Part shown: positions 1 through 6,977 of the stretch, in pieces
Position numbering within the stretch: the stretch's first letter is position 1
Layout of the letters: each line of letters opens with the position of its first letter
Assembly: GCA_027345185.1 (NCBI GenBank)
Contig: DAHWIK010000048.1
Coordinates: 1 to 41,875, forward strand
Direction: 5' to 3'
Length of the DNA stretch: 41,875 nt
Origin: Microcaldota archaeon
GTDB taxonomy: Archaea > Micrarchaeota > Micrarchaeia > Micrarchaeales > CABMGC01
The notes under the pieces: model-generated
Seen by the model: the letters and a program-made list of their open reading frames with translations, nothing else
Database searches by the model: none
What the model was told of the DNA's origin: nothing
Position numbers and translations under genes: made by a program

Positions 1-1
1 G

Positions 2-127
2 CATGTCAAAGAACAGGTTTATTGGCCTAAAGAAAGTCAGGATTCACATATATTCCTGCCTTTTGGCAAACCTATTGGAATTCGTGATGTGACTGTTTTG
101 GATTTTGATGAGGGTGGTACTATGTAG
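2..127 (+). CDS. C-terminal end of an unknown protein, cut by the window edge
   Basis: Frame 2 is open from the first bases to a TAG stop and encodes about 41 residues, ending in VLDFDEGGTM. The composition looks like ordinary protein (hydrophobic strand FLPFGKPIGI followed by an acidic tail). I do not recognise the family. It sits immediately upstream of an 8-bp perfect hairpin that resembles the right ends of IS200/IS605 elements, so the tail of a transposon-associated protein is possible, but I see no TnpA or TnpB motif in the visible part. The start lies outside the window. Confidence 0.4.
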   Translation, partial: HVKEQVYWPKESQDSHIFLPFGKPIGIRDVTVLDFDEGGTM

Positions 128-146
128 ATGTCAACTTCCTATTCAA

Positions 147-165
147 CCCCCAACGAAGTTGGGGG
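147..165. repeat. Perfect 8-bp hairpin with GAA loop
   Basis: CCCCCAAC-GAA-GTTGGGGG, preceded by GTCAACTTCC and lying 20 bases after the stop of the partial gene. There is no T-run after it, so it is not a standard intrinsic terminator. The flanking TCAACTTCC is similar to the flanks of hairpins at 14959 and 32738 and to the right-end hairpins of archaeal IS200/IS605 elements. That link is an inference. Confidence 0.5.
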
Positions 166-395
166 AATGCTCTAGGTATTCATGTAAACTTGGTGTTGAT
201 GGGATATTTGATAAGGTACATATTATAAATCCACAAATTTTGTAGAAGGGCATTAGTGTATACTCGGATAACAAAGAGACTATATGTAAACTTTGACGCA
301 GTTCAATTTCTTTATGAGGTAAAGGGATTCCAAGATTATGGCAGGGTTTATTAAATTTTCAACGGACTACGACACCTGGTAGATACAATGCATGC

Positions 396-509
396 TTAGG
401 TGTTTGCAGTCTGCGTGCTGGACTTCTGGAATCCGAAATGCCAAAGGATGAATCCTCCGCCAACAACAAGCAGCATGACTGCCGATAGCATTGGATTCTT
501 GGAGATCAT
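396..509 (-). CDS. Possible 37-residue single-span membrane peptide
   Basis: Minus-strand ATG-to-TAA frame, too short for the ORF track. It has a short polar N-terminus (MISKNP), one hydrophobic segment at about residues 8-25 (SAVMLLVVGGGFILWHFG), then a polar tail (QKSSTQTANT), the layout of a small single-pass membrane protein. A TATA-like TACTATAAG lies 12 nt upstream of the first ATG and about 30 nt upstream of the second (Met7), so a leaderless start at Met7 (31 aa) fits promoter spacing better. The family is unknown. The rest of 176-570 shows no gene or RNA that I can support. Confidence 0.4.
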   Translation of the reverse strand: MISKNPMLSAVMLLVVGGGFILWHFGFQKSSTQTANT

Positions 510-570
510 AATATCGGGCTACTTATAGTAGGGCCCAACTAATAAAGGGATTTCTTGAGAGTCGGATTTT

Positions 571-933
571 CTATCTTAATTCTCCGCTTCTTGATATCAC
601 ATACACCCTTGCCCCCTTACCTTTAAGGGCATTTCTCAGCTTCGTGTCGTTCGTGCAGAAATTTTCGTGTTCTTTTGCAATTGAAAGGATCCAGTCATCC
701 ACATACTTGCTGTCCGGATCGGTCTTTATATGGTATTTCTCTATGAGCTGGAGTGCGACCTTTGCATACTTGCCGTTTGCCTTTGAGCCGCTGGATATCT
801 TCTTAAGCTCATTGACTACTCCTTTTGATATGACCGGCTCAAAATTCAGCTCCTCTTTTATGGCATTAAATATGTCAACCTTGCTTGATAGTGCGAAAAG
901 GATCGAGCTGGTATCTACAATTATGCTGTCCAA
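571..933 (-). CDS. PIN-domain protein, Fcf1/Utp24-like (COG1412 type)
   Basis: A 120-residue single-domain PIN protein. The N-terminal IIVDTSSILFAL carries the first metal-binding Asp; Glu in the VVNELKK helix, Asp-Asp in YVDDWI and Asp in CTNDTKLR complete the usual acidic set. The order (VDIF..., conserved VVNELKKIS, KYAKVALQLIEK, CTNDTKLRNALKGKGARVYVI) matches the archaeal Fcf1/Utp24-like group, whose eukaryotic relatives cleave pre-rRNA, rather than a VapC toxin; no antitoxin gene is adjacent. No ATG exists at the N-terminus, so the start is TTG at 933. The gene diverges from the radical SAM gene, and a symmetric TTTATATA box at about 949-957 probably serves both. A ribosome-processing role is inferred from the family. 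Confidence 0.8.
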   Translation of the reverse strand: MDSIIVDTSSILFALSSKVDIFNAIKEELNFEPVISKGVVNELKKISSGSKANGKYAKVALQLIEKYHIKTDPDSKYVDDWILSIAKEHENFCTNDTKLRNALKGKGARVYVISRSGELR

Positions 934-996
934 ATGATCACTTTTATATATGACTTAATGCAAGGTATATTTAGCTCTTTGTATACGGTAATCACA

Positions 997-2052
997 ATGA
1001 AAAAGGAAGCAATACTTGGCAGGCAGACAGAAGGCAACAGGGTTGAATGCTACGCTTGCGCAAGGAGGTGCAGGATACCTGAAGGATCGCATGGATTCTG
1101 TTATGTGAGGCAGAACATTGGCGGAAAACTCCATCTTGTCAACTATGGAGTGGTTTCTGCGATGCAGGTTGATCCGATAGAAAAAAAGCCGTTCAACCAT
1201 TTTATGCCAGGTTCATACGTATTCGGAATAGGCACCTCGTCATGCAACTGGGGATGCCAGTTCTGCCAGAACCACAACATATCCAAGGGCAAGGAAATCG
1301 AGGGCGAGTATATCTCTCCGGCAGAGATGGTTCAGAAGGCGATAGACAGTGACACGCAGGGAATTGCGTTCACTTACAACGAACCCACCATATTCATAGA
1401 GTATGCGCTTGATGTTGCAAGGCAGGCCCATAAGAAAGGGCTTTTCACGGTCTTTGTGACAAATGGATACATGACAACTGAGACAGTTCAGGAAATGAAG
1501 GGATTGATAGACGCAGCGGTAGTCAACCTGAAAGGAAATGGGGAGGAGAAGTTCGCCAGTAAGTTCGAGACAGTACGCTCAAACGAACCGATAAAGGATG
1601 CGCTTATTTCAATGAAGGAGGCAGGAATTCACGTAGAGGTCACTGACTTGATAATACCGCGGGTGGGCGAATCGCTTGACGCATGTGGTTCCTTCACGCG
1701 TTGGGTGTCACAGGCCTTGGGTAAGGATACTCCAGTTCATTTCACTAGGTTCCACCCTGATTACAAGATGCTCGATTATCCCAACACCCCTTATGATACG
1801 CTCAAGGATCATTACGACATTGCAAAGAAGAATGGACTTGAATATGTATACATAGGGAACGTTCCTGGGAGCAAGTATGAGAATACATACTGTCCGGGAT
1901 GCGGAACACTTGCAATAGAAAGGAACGGATTGTACCTTTCCAAATGGAACATTGACAAGCATAACAGGTGCAAACGATGTTCAAATACAATACTTATGGT
2001 GGGAAATGGCCCAGACAGGATATTCCGCAGGGACATAATATCTGTATATTAA
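997..2052 (+). CDS. amrS: AmmeMemoRadiSam-type radical SAM enzyme
   Basis: About 351 residues. The radical SAM cluster motif CNWGCQFC (CxxxCxxC) follows the family-typical N-terminal CYACARRCRIPEG cysteines, and the AmrS-like run NYGVVSAMQVDPIEKKPF is present. The barrel continues with TYNEPTIF and VTNGYMT, and the protein ends in a zinc-ribbon-like CPGCG...CKRC. This matches the AmrS/COG1180 group (pyruvate-formate-lyase-activating-like). The ORF track starts at 934, but that places 21 unrelated residues before the conserved MKKEAILGRQ; the ATG at 997 is preferred. The family is usually linked with Memo and AMMECR1 proteins, neither of which is in this window. The substrate is unknown. Confidence 0.85.
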   Translation: MKKEAILGRQTEGNRVECYACARRCRIPEGSHGFCYVRQNIGGKLHLVNYGVVSAMQVDPIEKKPFNHFMPGSYVFGIGTSSCNWGCQFCQNHNISKGKEIEGEYISPAEMVQKAIDSDTQGIAFTYNEPTIFIEYALDVARQAHKKGLFTVFVTNGYMTTETVQEMKGLIDAAVVNLKGNGEEKFASKFETVRSNEPIKDALISMKEAGIHVEVTDLIIPRVGESLDACGSFTRWVSQALGKDTPVHFTRFHPDYKMLDYPNTPYDTLKDHYDIAKKNGLEYVYIGNVPGSKYENTYCPGCGTLAIERNGLYLSKWNIDKHNRCKRCSNTILMVGNGPDRIFRRDIISVY

Positions 2053-2074
2053 TATTCTGGGCAAAGATTTCCTT

Positions 2075-2647
2075 ATGGACATAATAAGCTGGATAAATAA
2101 CTCTGCGTTTGGTGCAGTTAGCTCCGTCGCCAGCCCGCTGCTTACAACGATAATGTCGTACTGGGCGGAGAGTTTCTACGTTGTCCTCATAGTAATTCTC
2201 GCATATTTCTATTTAAAGAAGGATAAAAACTTCTTCCCGTTCGGAATAGCGCTGGTGGTGCTTCTGCTGATAGGAGAAACTCTCAAGGATATAGTCAGGG
2301 AACCTCGACCCTGCGCGAGAGGGGATCTAGCATGGGTGAGCCAGGTCGCATGCGAATCCAGCTATTCCTTCCCATCCAACCATGCAACGGTGCTTGGCGG
2401 GCTGTGGATATTCATGAAGAACTACAAATACGTGCGTGCAGGATACATAATATGGCTCGTAGTTGTACTGTTCGGAAGGGTTTACCTTGGCCAACACTAT
2501 TTCACAGACGTGATTGCTGGTACTGCCATAAGCATAGCGGGATGTTACATCATGTATAAATATGAAAACGCCATAAACAGGATCGTTGGTAAAGTGCTTG
2601 CCAGGGTGCTTGGCAAGTCCTTCAGCGGAAAACTGCCCGGTGTTTGA
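2075..2647 (+). CDS. PAP2-family membrane phosphatase
   Basis: 190 residues with about five or six membrane spans and the three PAP2 signature blocks: KDIVREPRP (about residues 70-78), FPSNHAT (PSGH-type, about residues 99-105) and GRVYLGQHYFTDV with the catalytic His and Asp. Members dephosphorylate lipid phosphates such as phosphatidate or polyprenyl diphosphates at the membrane. In an archaeon a polyprenyl (dolichyl-type) diphosphate is a reasonable substrate, but this is inference. It starts with ATG 22 bases after amrS, and its stop overlaps the start of the next gene, so the genes probably form one operon. Confidence 0.85.
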   Translation: MDIISWINNSAFGAVSSVASPLLTTIMSYWAESFYVVLIVILAYFYLKKDKNFFPFGIALVVLLLIGETLKDIVREPRPCARGDLAWVSQVACESSYSFPSNHATVLGGLWIFMKNYKYVRAGYIIWLVVVLFGRVYLGQHYFTDVIAGTAISIAGCYIMYKYENAINRIVGKVLARVLGKSFSGKLPGV

Positions 2648-3050
2648 CTTGGAGATATCTGATATTCTGAAAGAATACAGGAGGATAGCAGTAGTCGGTC
2701 TGTCGCGTGACGAATCGAAATACAGCTACAAGGTCTCAAAGTTCATGCAAGACTCTGGATACAAGATAATACCAGTAAATCCTGCAGCCGATATGCTTCT
2801 TGGAGAGAAAGTGTACAGGAGTATAGACCTTGTAGGCGTTGAGTTTGATATAGCTGACGTGTTCAGGCCGGGAGATGAGGCGCTAGAGATAACCAAGAAA
2901 GCTATAGATAATGGAGCAAAAGCAGTCTGGCTGCAGGAGGGAATAATGAACGACGAGGCAAAGGCCTACGCCGAAGCAAAGGGCATAGCATTCGTGCAGA
3001 ACAGATGCATAATGAAGGAGTACGTGAAGCTTTTCGGTGGTGCACAATGA
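2640..3050 (+). CDS. CoA-binding (Rossmann) domain protein, COG1832 type
   Basis: About 136 residues. RIAVVGLSRDESKYSYKVSKFMQDSGYKIIPVNP is the nucleotide-binding beta-alpha-beta unit of the small CoA-binding family (YccU-like), with later VYRSIDLV, DIADVFRP and KAVWLQEGI blocks; the end QNRCIMKEY also fits. Function in the cell is not established for the family. The track ORF starts at 2586 inside the PAP2 gene. The GTG at 2640, overlapping the PAP2 stop, gives VFDLEISDILKEY and normal family length; TTG at 2649 is an alternative. Its TGA stop overlaps the ATG of the following IscU-like gene (ATGA), indicating translational coupling. Confidence 0.8.
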   Translation: MFDLEISDILKEYRRIAVVGLSRDESKYSYKVSKFMQDSGYKIIPVNPAADMLLGEKVYRSIDLVGVEFDIADVFRPGDEALEITKKAIDNGAKAVWLQEGIMNDEAKAYAEAKGIAFVQNRCIMKEYVKLFGGAQ

Positions 3051-3457
3051 CTGATGAGCTGGGAATGTATGCAGAGGAGCTGATATACAACTACGAGCAT
3101 CCGAAGAACAAGGGCGTTATGGACAATCCAGATACCCGGATGCATGAGGAGAATATATCCTGCGGAGACAAGATAACTGTTTACCTAAAGATAGATGGGG
3201 ACAAGATTGCTGAAGCCAGGTTTGATGGCACGGGGTGCGTAATATCAATGGGAACTGCTAGCATACTCACTGACTTCCTCAAAGGCAAGACCGTTGCGGA
3301 GGTCGAGGCTTTTGGGAAGGACAGCCTGCTTGAGCTGATAAACATAGACCCTGGGCCCGTGAGGATTCATTGCGCTACGCTGTCCCTTAGGGCAATAAGG
3401 AAGGCGGTGTTCATTAAGGAAGGAAAGAAGATAGACAGGGACACAAAAGACCTTTAG
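3047..3457 (+). CDS. IscU/SufU-type iron-sulfur scaffold protein
   Basis: 136 residues with the scaffold signature: YNYEHPKNKGVM near the N-terminus, then cysteines in ISCGD, TGCVIS and HCATLS, and the aspartate of CGD. These bind a nascent Fe-S cluster for transfer to apoproteins. This is the single-domain U-type scaffold of the NifU-N family. The ATG at 3047 overlaps the previous stop (ATGA); the track start at 3005 is too early. No cysteine desulfurase (IscS/SufS) is in the window, so the sulfur donor must be elsewhere. Many enzymes here need Fe-S clusters, for example the radical SAM protein. Confidence 0.88.
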   Translation: MTDELGMYAEELIYNYEHPKNKGVMDNPDTRMHEENISCGDKITVYLKIDGDKIAEARFDGTGCVISMGTASILTDFLKGKTVAEVEAFGKDSLLELINIDPGPVRIHCATLSLRAIRKAVFIKEGKKIDRDTKDL

Positions 3458-3473
3458 ACAAAACGGCTTGCAC

Positions 3474-4427
3474 TTATGCTTGCTTCATGGACTTCTTAAG
3501 CTTCTCTATCAGAGATATGTCGGTTGGATCCACGTCCCTTAGCAGGCCAAGGTGGTATGTAACATAGTCACCATAATGGAGCAGGTAGAAGAGCTTGGAC
3601 ACGGCGCTGTGTCCTTTTGGTGATATTATATTGAATTTGGAGTCAGTTATCTTGGCGGTTACGTCTATCCTCTTGGCTATCTTTTTGCTCTGAGATCCGA
3701 ACACAAGGAAATAGAAGCTGCCCTTCCTGTACGTCTTTGCAAGGGCCATTGTGTCGTTGTGGTTCAGTTCTGGGAAGCTGTTCGAATATGCCAGCGTCTT
3801 CGCGTTCTCGTTGAATTGCGTCTTCCACCTGTAGGCTATGCTCTTGAACGGGCTTGCGCCGTATATCACCGGTATGTGCTCACCCTTCTCAATGGCCTTG
3901 GCGTGCGACCTGCATTCTGTATTGTCCTTATCAAGCGCTTCCACAAGTCCGTACGCCTCCTTGACCTCATTGTAGTTTGTGGCATTAAATCCGTAAAGTA
4001 GAGGCAGAAGCATCCACCCGGTCGCAGACCTTGGCTGAATATCGCTCCTGGGGATCCTGATGTGCTGGTCTCCGTGGTCGGCAAGCTCACCTCCTGAGCT
4101 GATGGTAACCGTATGCGCGTTGAGCTTCACTGCATCTCTCACCATAGAAAGCGTTTCCTCTGTATTTCCAGAATAGCTTATCGCAACCACGAGCGTCGAC
4201 TTTGATACGAAATCAGGCAGATAGTAGTCGTCTGCAAGGCAGACAGGCTTCCTTGAATAGAGTTCGCTGAATATCTTCCCAGCTATGCCAGAGCCCCCCA
4301 TGCCGGCTATGACTATGTTCTCAATGCCAGTCGGAACCTCCACCTTCTCTCTGAACCTCAGCTGGTCCTTAAGCATGTTCAGTTCATCAATAAATTCCGT
4401 TAAATCGCCTTGGCTCAGAGTTAACAT
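3474..4427 (-). CDS. Bifunctional phosphoglucose/phosphomannose isomerase
   Basis: About 317 residues with two SIS-type sugar-phosphate isomerase domains. Seen: IVIAGMGGSGIAGKI (first SIS loop), VVAISYSGNTEET (phosphate-binding Ser/Thr run), FNENAKTLAYSNSFPELNHND (catalytic Glu and His region) and a C-terminal EKLKK helix. This is the archaeal PGI/PMI family that interconverts fructose-6-P with glucose-6-P and mannose-6-P, linking glycolysis and glycan precursor synthesis. The track start is a GTG; the ATG two codons later (4427) is preferred. A TATA-like TTTTATATAA on the minus strand at 4471-4480 puts transcription start about 20 nt upstream of it. It is convergent with the IscU operon. Confidence 0.88.
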   Translation of the reverse strand: MLTLSQGDLTEFIDELNMLKDQLRFREKVEVPTGIENIVIAGMGGSGIAGKIFSELYSRKPVCLADDYYLPDFVSKSTLVVAISYSGNTEETLSMVRDAVKLNAHTVTISSGGELADHGDQHIRIPRSDIQPRSATGWMLLPLLYGFNATNYNEVKEAYGLVEALDKDNTECRSHAKAIEKGEHIPVIYGASPFKSIAYRWKTQFNENAKTLAYSNSFPELNHNDTMALAKTYRKGSFYFLVFGSQSKKIAKRIDVTAKITDSKFNIISPKGHSAVSKLFYLLHYGDYVTYHLGLLRDVDPTDISLIEKLKKSMKQA

Positions 4428-4600
4428 CGTCACTGGAATGTAACCTCTTACACGTAATTATTAGTGCCGATTATATAAAACGCATAGCTATGGCCTTTGT
4501 ATCGTTTGTTTTGTGTTGGAATGCACCTTGCAGCTGGTTTGCCTGGCTTTGTCATGGCTTTCTTGCTTCCTGCAACGATGTTGCACGGGAAGATTGCTGC
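4428..4600. other. Promoter side of the isomerase gene, otherwise unassigned
   Basis: Contains the minus-strand TATA box for the isomerase at 4471-4480. The remaining sequence up to the orphan gene's stop at 4601 has only a 29-codon plus-strand frame (4521-4610) that I do not consider convincing. Confidence 0.4.
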
Positions 4601-4921
4601 TTATTCGTAGTGAAGGTAGCCTAGGATATTTCCGTATTTGCTGCCGTAGATGGCGACTACGTCTTCGTAGATTATGGAATTGCGTAGTACCACAGCATCC
4701 CTGGCAACGTACACTTCTGACTTTATGTGCACGCCTTCCTCTTTCCATCTCAATCCATTTTCATGCCTGGAGAATTTCCTTACATCTCCGCGGTAGGTAA
4801 GTGTGAATTCCTTTTTGGAAAGGTCTAGGCCTCTTAGCTTTTCTGCTATCACGGTGTGTTCGGTATCTCTCCTCCTAAGCGAATGAAGATGATTAAACAT
4901 TGCTTCTTTTTGTACGGGCAT
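4601..4921 (-). CDS. Hypothetical protein, about 106 residues
   Basis: Unrecognised. Soluble, rich in charged residues, with a helical N-terminal part (HLHSLRRRDTEHTVIAEKLRGLDL) and a beta-rich C-terminal half (EFTLTYRGDV, GVHIKSEVYVARDAVVLRNSIIYEDVVAIYG). The track start is a GTG at 4930; the ATG at 4921 is preferred because a minus-strand AATTATAT box lies about 32 nt upstream, consistent with a very short leader. It lies just downstream of the terminator of the agmatine operon, so it has its own promoter. No function can be given. Confidence 0.55.
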   Translation of the reverse strand: MPVQKEAMFNHLHSLRRRDTEHTVIAEKLRGLDLSKKEFTLTYRGDVRKFSRHENGLRWKEEGVHIKSEVYVARDAVVLRNSIIYEDVVAIYGSKYGNILGYLHYE

Positions 4922-4956
4922 GTAATACACTCAATAAACGAGCCGTAGATATAATT

Positions 4957-4979
4957 AAAAAGGCGAAGCAGTATTCGCC
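4957..4979 (-). terminator. Intrinsic terminator of the agmatine operon
   Basis: On the minus strand GGCGAA-TACTGC-TTCGCC is followed directly by TTTTTAATT, a perfect 6-bp GC-rich stem plus T-run. It starts 15 bases after the stop of agmatine deiminase, the last gene of its operon. Confidence 0.75.
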
Positions 4980-4994
4980 AAATGCCGAAATAGT

Positions 4995-6059
4995 TTAGGG
5001 ATGTTGCGTGGTGCTGGGCTGCTGCTGCGTGGCGCAGTGTATGGCTCCGAAGCCGTATACAAGCGACCTGCAGTTTATGCCAATGACCTCTCTTTCAGGA
5101 AAGAGTTTCCTTATTATGCCAAGCGCCTCGTTGTCATTTGGATCGTTGAAGATCGGTACTAGGACTGCCCTGTTTGCTATGTAGAAGTTTGAATAGCTTG
5201 CTGGCAGCCTGATTCCCTCGTATACCACGGCTTTTGGCATTGGCAACGTGGCTATGTTTAGCTTGTTGCCTCCCTGGTCTTTTGCATCATTAAGAAGATC
5301 GAAGTTCTCTTTAAGAGCTTTGTAATTGGAGTCGTTTTTATCCTTTTCCAGTGCGCATAGGACAGTGTTATTGTTCACAAATCTTGCAATATCGTCCACA
5401 TGTCCGTCCGTGTCATCGCCATCTATTCCGCTCTTGAGCCATATGGTGTTTGTTGCACCCAGATAGTCCTTTAGGTACTTCTCTATCTCAATCTTATTTA
5501 GATTAGGGTTGCGGTTCTTGTTTAGAAGGCACTGTTCTGTAGTGAGGAATGTGCCAAGGCCGTTTGTGTCTATTGAGCCGCCTTCCAATACGATTGGAAC
5601 CTTGAATATGCTGGTATTTTTAACCAGTATTTTATCAGGTATGCCGGCATCCTGCTTGAGGTCGTCGTACTTGTTGCCCCACGCATTGAATATCCAGTGC
5701 GTGCATGCCATCTCCTTTCCGGTTGGGCTTTTCCTGACTATGAAGATCGGGCCATAGTCCCTAAACCAGACATCGGCTGTTTCTATCTTGTGGAAGATTA
5801 TGTTGCCTTTTTCTATGTTGTTTGATTCGAGAAGCTTCTGCACTCTTTTTTCCGATTCTTCGTCATCTACAAGAAGATTGACCTTCTCGCTCTTTCGCAA
5901 CGCGCTAATCATCTCTATATATGTCCTTTCGACATCTGGAAGGATCTCTTCTGGAAAGGAATCCTGATTCTTCGGCCAGGATATCCAGGTGGCTTCGTGC
6001 GGTTCCCACTCTGCAGGCATTATGTATCCAAGCTGCGAAGGTACCTTGTTTTTGGACAT
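4995..6059 (-). CDS. aguA: Agmatine deiminase
   Basis: 354 residues of the peptidyl-arginine-deiminase/agmatine deiminase fold. Seen motifs: MPAEWEPHEATWISWPKN at the N-terminus, WFRDYGPIF, VLEGGSIDTNG (catalytic Glu), GDDTDGHVDDIARF (catalytic His and Asp), and the catalytic cysteine in FGAIHCATQQQP at the C-terminus. The enzyme hydrolyses agmatine to N-carbamoylputrescine and ammonia. It starts with ATG 21 bases after the N-carbamoylputrescine amidase gene, so substrate and product fit the operon. The last residues (STTQHP) are a short family-atypical tail. The gene is of a type common in bacteria and plants, so transfer into this lineage is plausible. Confidence 0.93.
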   Translation of the reverse strand: MSKNKVPSQLGYIMPAEWEPHEATWISWPKNQDSFPEEILPDVERTYIEMISALRKSEKVNLLVDDEESEKRVQKLLESNNIEKGNIIFHKIETADVWFRDYGPIFIVRKSPTGKEMACTHWIFNAWGNKYDDLKQDAGIPDKILVKNTSIFKVPIVLEGGSIDTNGLGTFLTTEQCLLNKNRNPNLNKIEIEKYLKDYLGATNTIWLKSGIDGDDTDGHVDDIARFVNNNTVLCALEKDKNDSNYKALKENFDLLNDAKDQGGNKLNIATLPMPKAVVYEGIRLPASYSNFYIANRAVLVPIFNDPNDNEALGIIRKLFPEREVIGINCRSLVYGFGAIHCATQQQPSTTQHP

Positions 6060-6080
6060 GGAGACACCAGTATGATATGC

Positions 6081-6977
6081 CTAGCCTAAGAACCTCGAAG
6101 TTATGCCCTTGTACGCATCGATTCTTCTGTCTCTTAGGAATGGCCATCCGTGCCTTGTCGTGTCTATGCTGCTGAGGTCGCATTTGACTATTAGCGTCTC
6201 CTCATTGTCAGGGCTTGCCTTTGCTAGCATCTCCCCGAAAGGACCTGAGACGAAAGAAGAGCCCCAGAAATTTATGTTTCCCTCCCTTCCAACACGATTT
6301 ACTGCTGCAACAAATACCCCGTTGGCTATTCCGTGCGCGCGCTGTATCGTCTCCCACGCTGACTGCATCTCCTTAGCCGATTCCTCCTCCTCTGGGAACC
6401 AACCTATTGCCGTAGGATAAAAAAGTATCTGTGCGCCAAGAAGCGAGGTGAGCCTTGCAGCCTCCGGATACCATTGATCCCAGCATATCAGGGTTCCGAG
6501 CTTACCGTGTTCGGTTTCAAATGCCTTGAAACCCAGGTCGCCAGGAGCAAAATAGAACTTCTCGTAGTAGTGGGGATCGTCAGGTATGTGCATCTTGCGG
6601 TATACTCCGACTAATTTTCCTGATGAATCTATCACTGCGGCAGAGTTGTGATACAGCCCACGCGCTCTCTTCTCGAAAATTCCGGCTATTACCGCGGTGT
6701 TGCCTTTCTTTGCTGCAATCGATATTGCATCTGTTGTGCTACCGGGAATGGTTTCAGCAAGCTTAAAGTTTTCCGAATCCTCTTCCTGACAGAAGTACTG
6801 GGACTTGAATAGCTCTGGAAGGCATATCACTTGCGCGCCTCTGCTTGCAGCGTCACCTATCTTTTTAATGGCCTTTTCCAGATTTGACTTCGGGTCTACG
6901 CCCATACTCATCTGGACGAGGCCTATCGTGACTTCGTCTTTTTGTGGGAAATTTGCCTTGTGCATAAGATCGGTCAT
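6081..6977 (-). CDS. aguB: N-carbamoylputrescine amidase (nitrilase family)
   Basis: 298 residues of the nitrilase superfamily with the full triad: Glu in ICLPELF, Lys in GVYRKMHIPDD, Cys in TLICWDQWYPEAAR. The extended match (KSQYFCQEED, HYYEKFYFAPGD, RRIDAY) fits the N-carbamoylputrescine amidase subgroup, which releases putrescine, CO2 and ammonia. The track ORF begins at 7121, but the first 48 residues run through the upstream gene; the ATG at 6977 overlaps the upstream TGA (ATGA) and gives the usual family length. Together with agmatine deiminase it completes the two-step conversion of agmatine to putrescine. Confidence 0.92.
   Translation of the reverse strand: MTDLMHKANFPQKDEVTIGLVQMSMGVDPKSNLEKAIKKIGDAASRGAQVICLPELFKSQYFCQEEDSENFKLAETIPGSTTDAISIAAKKGNTAVIAGIFEKRARGLYHNSAAVIDSSGKLVGVYRKMHIPDDPHYYEKFYFAPGDLGFKAFETEHGKLGTLICWDQWYPEAARLTSLLGAQILFYPTAIGWFPEEEESAKEMQSAWETIQRAHGIANGVFVAAVNRVGREGNINFWGSSFVSGPFGEMLAKASPDNEETLIVKCDLSSIDTTRHGWPFLRDRRIDAYKGITSRFLG

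Noticed and set aside
4521-4610. 29-codon plus-strand hydrophobic frame
   Set aside because: No promoter or ribosome site of note, overlaps the stop of the opposite orphan gene, and too short to judge.
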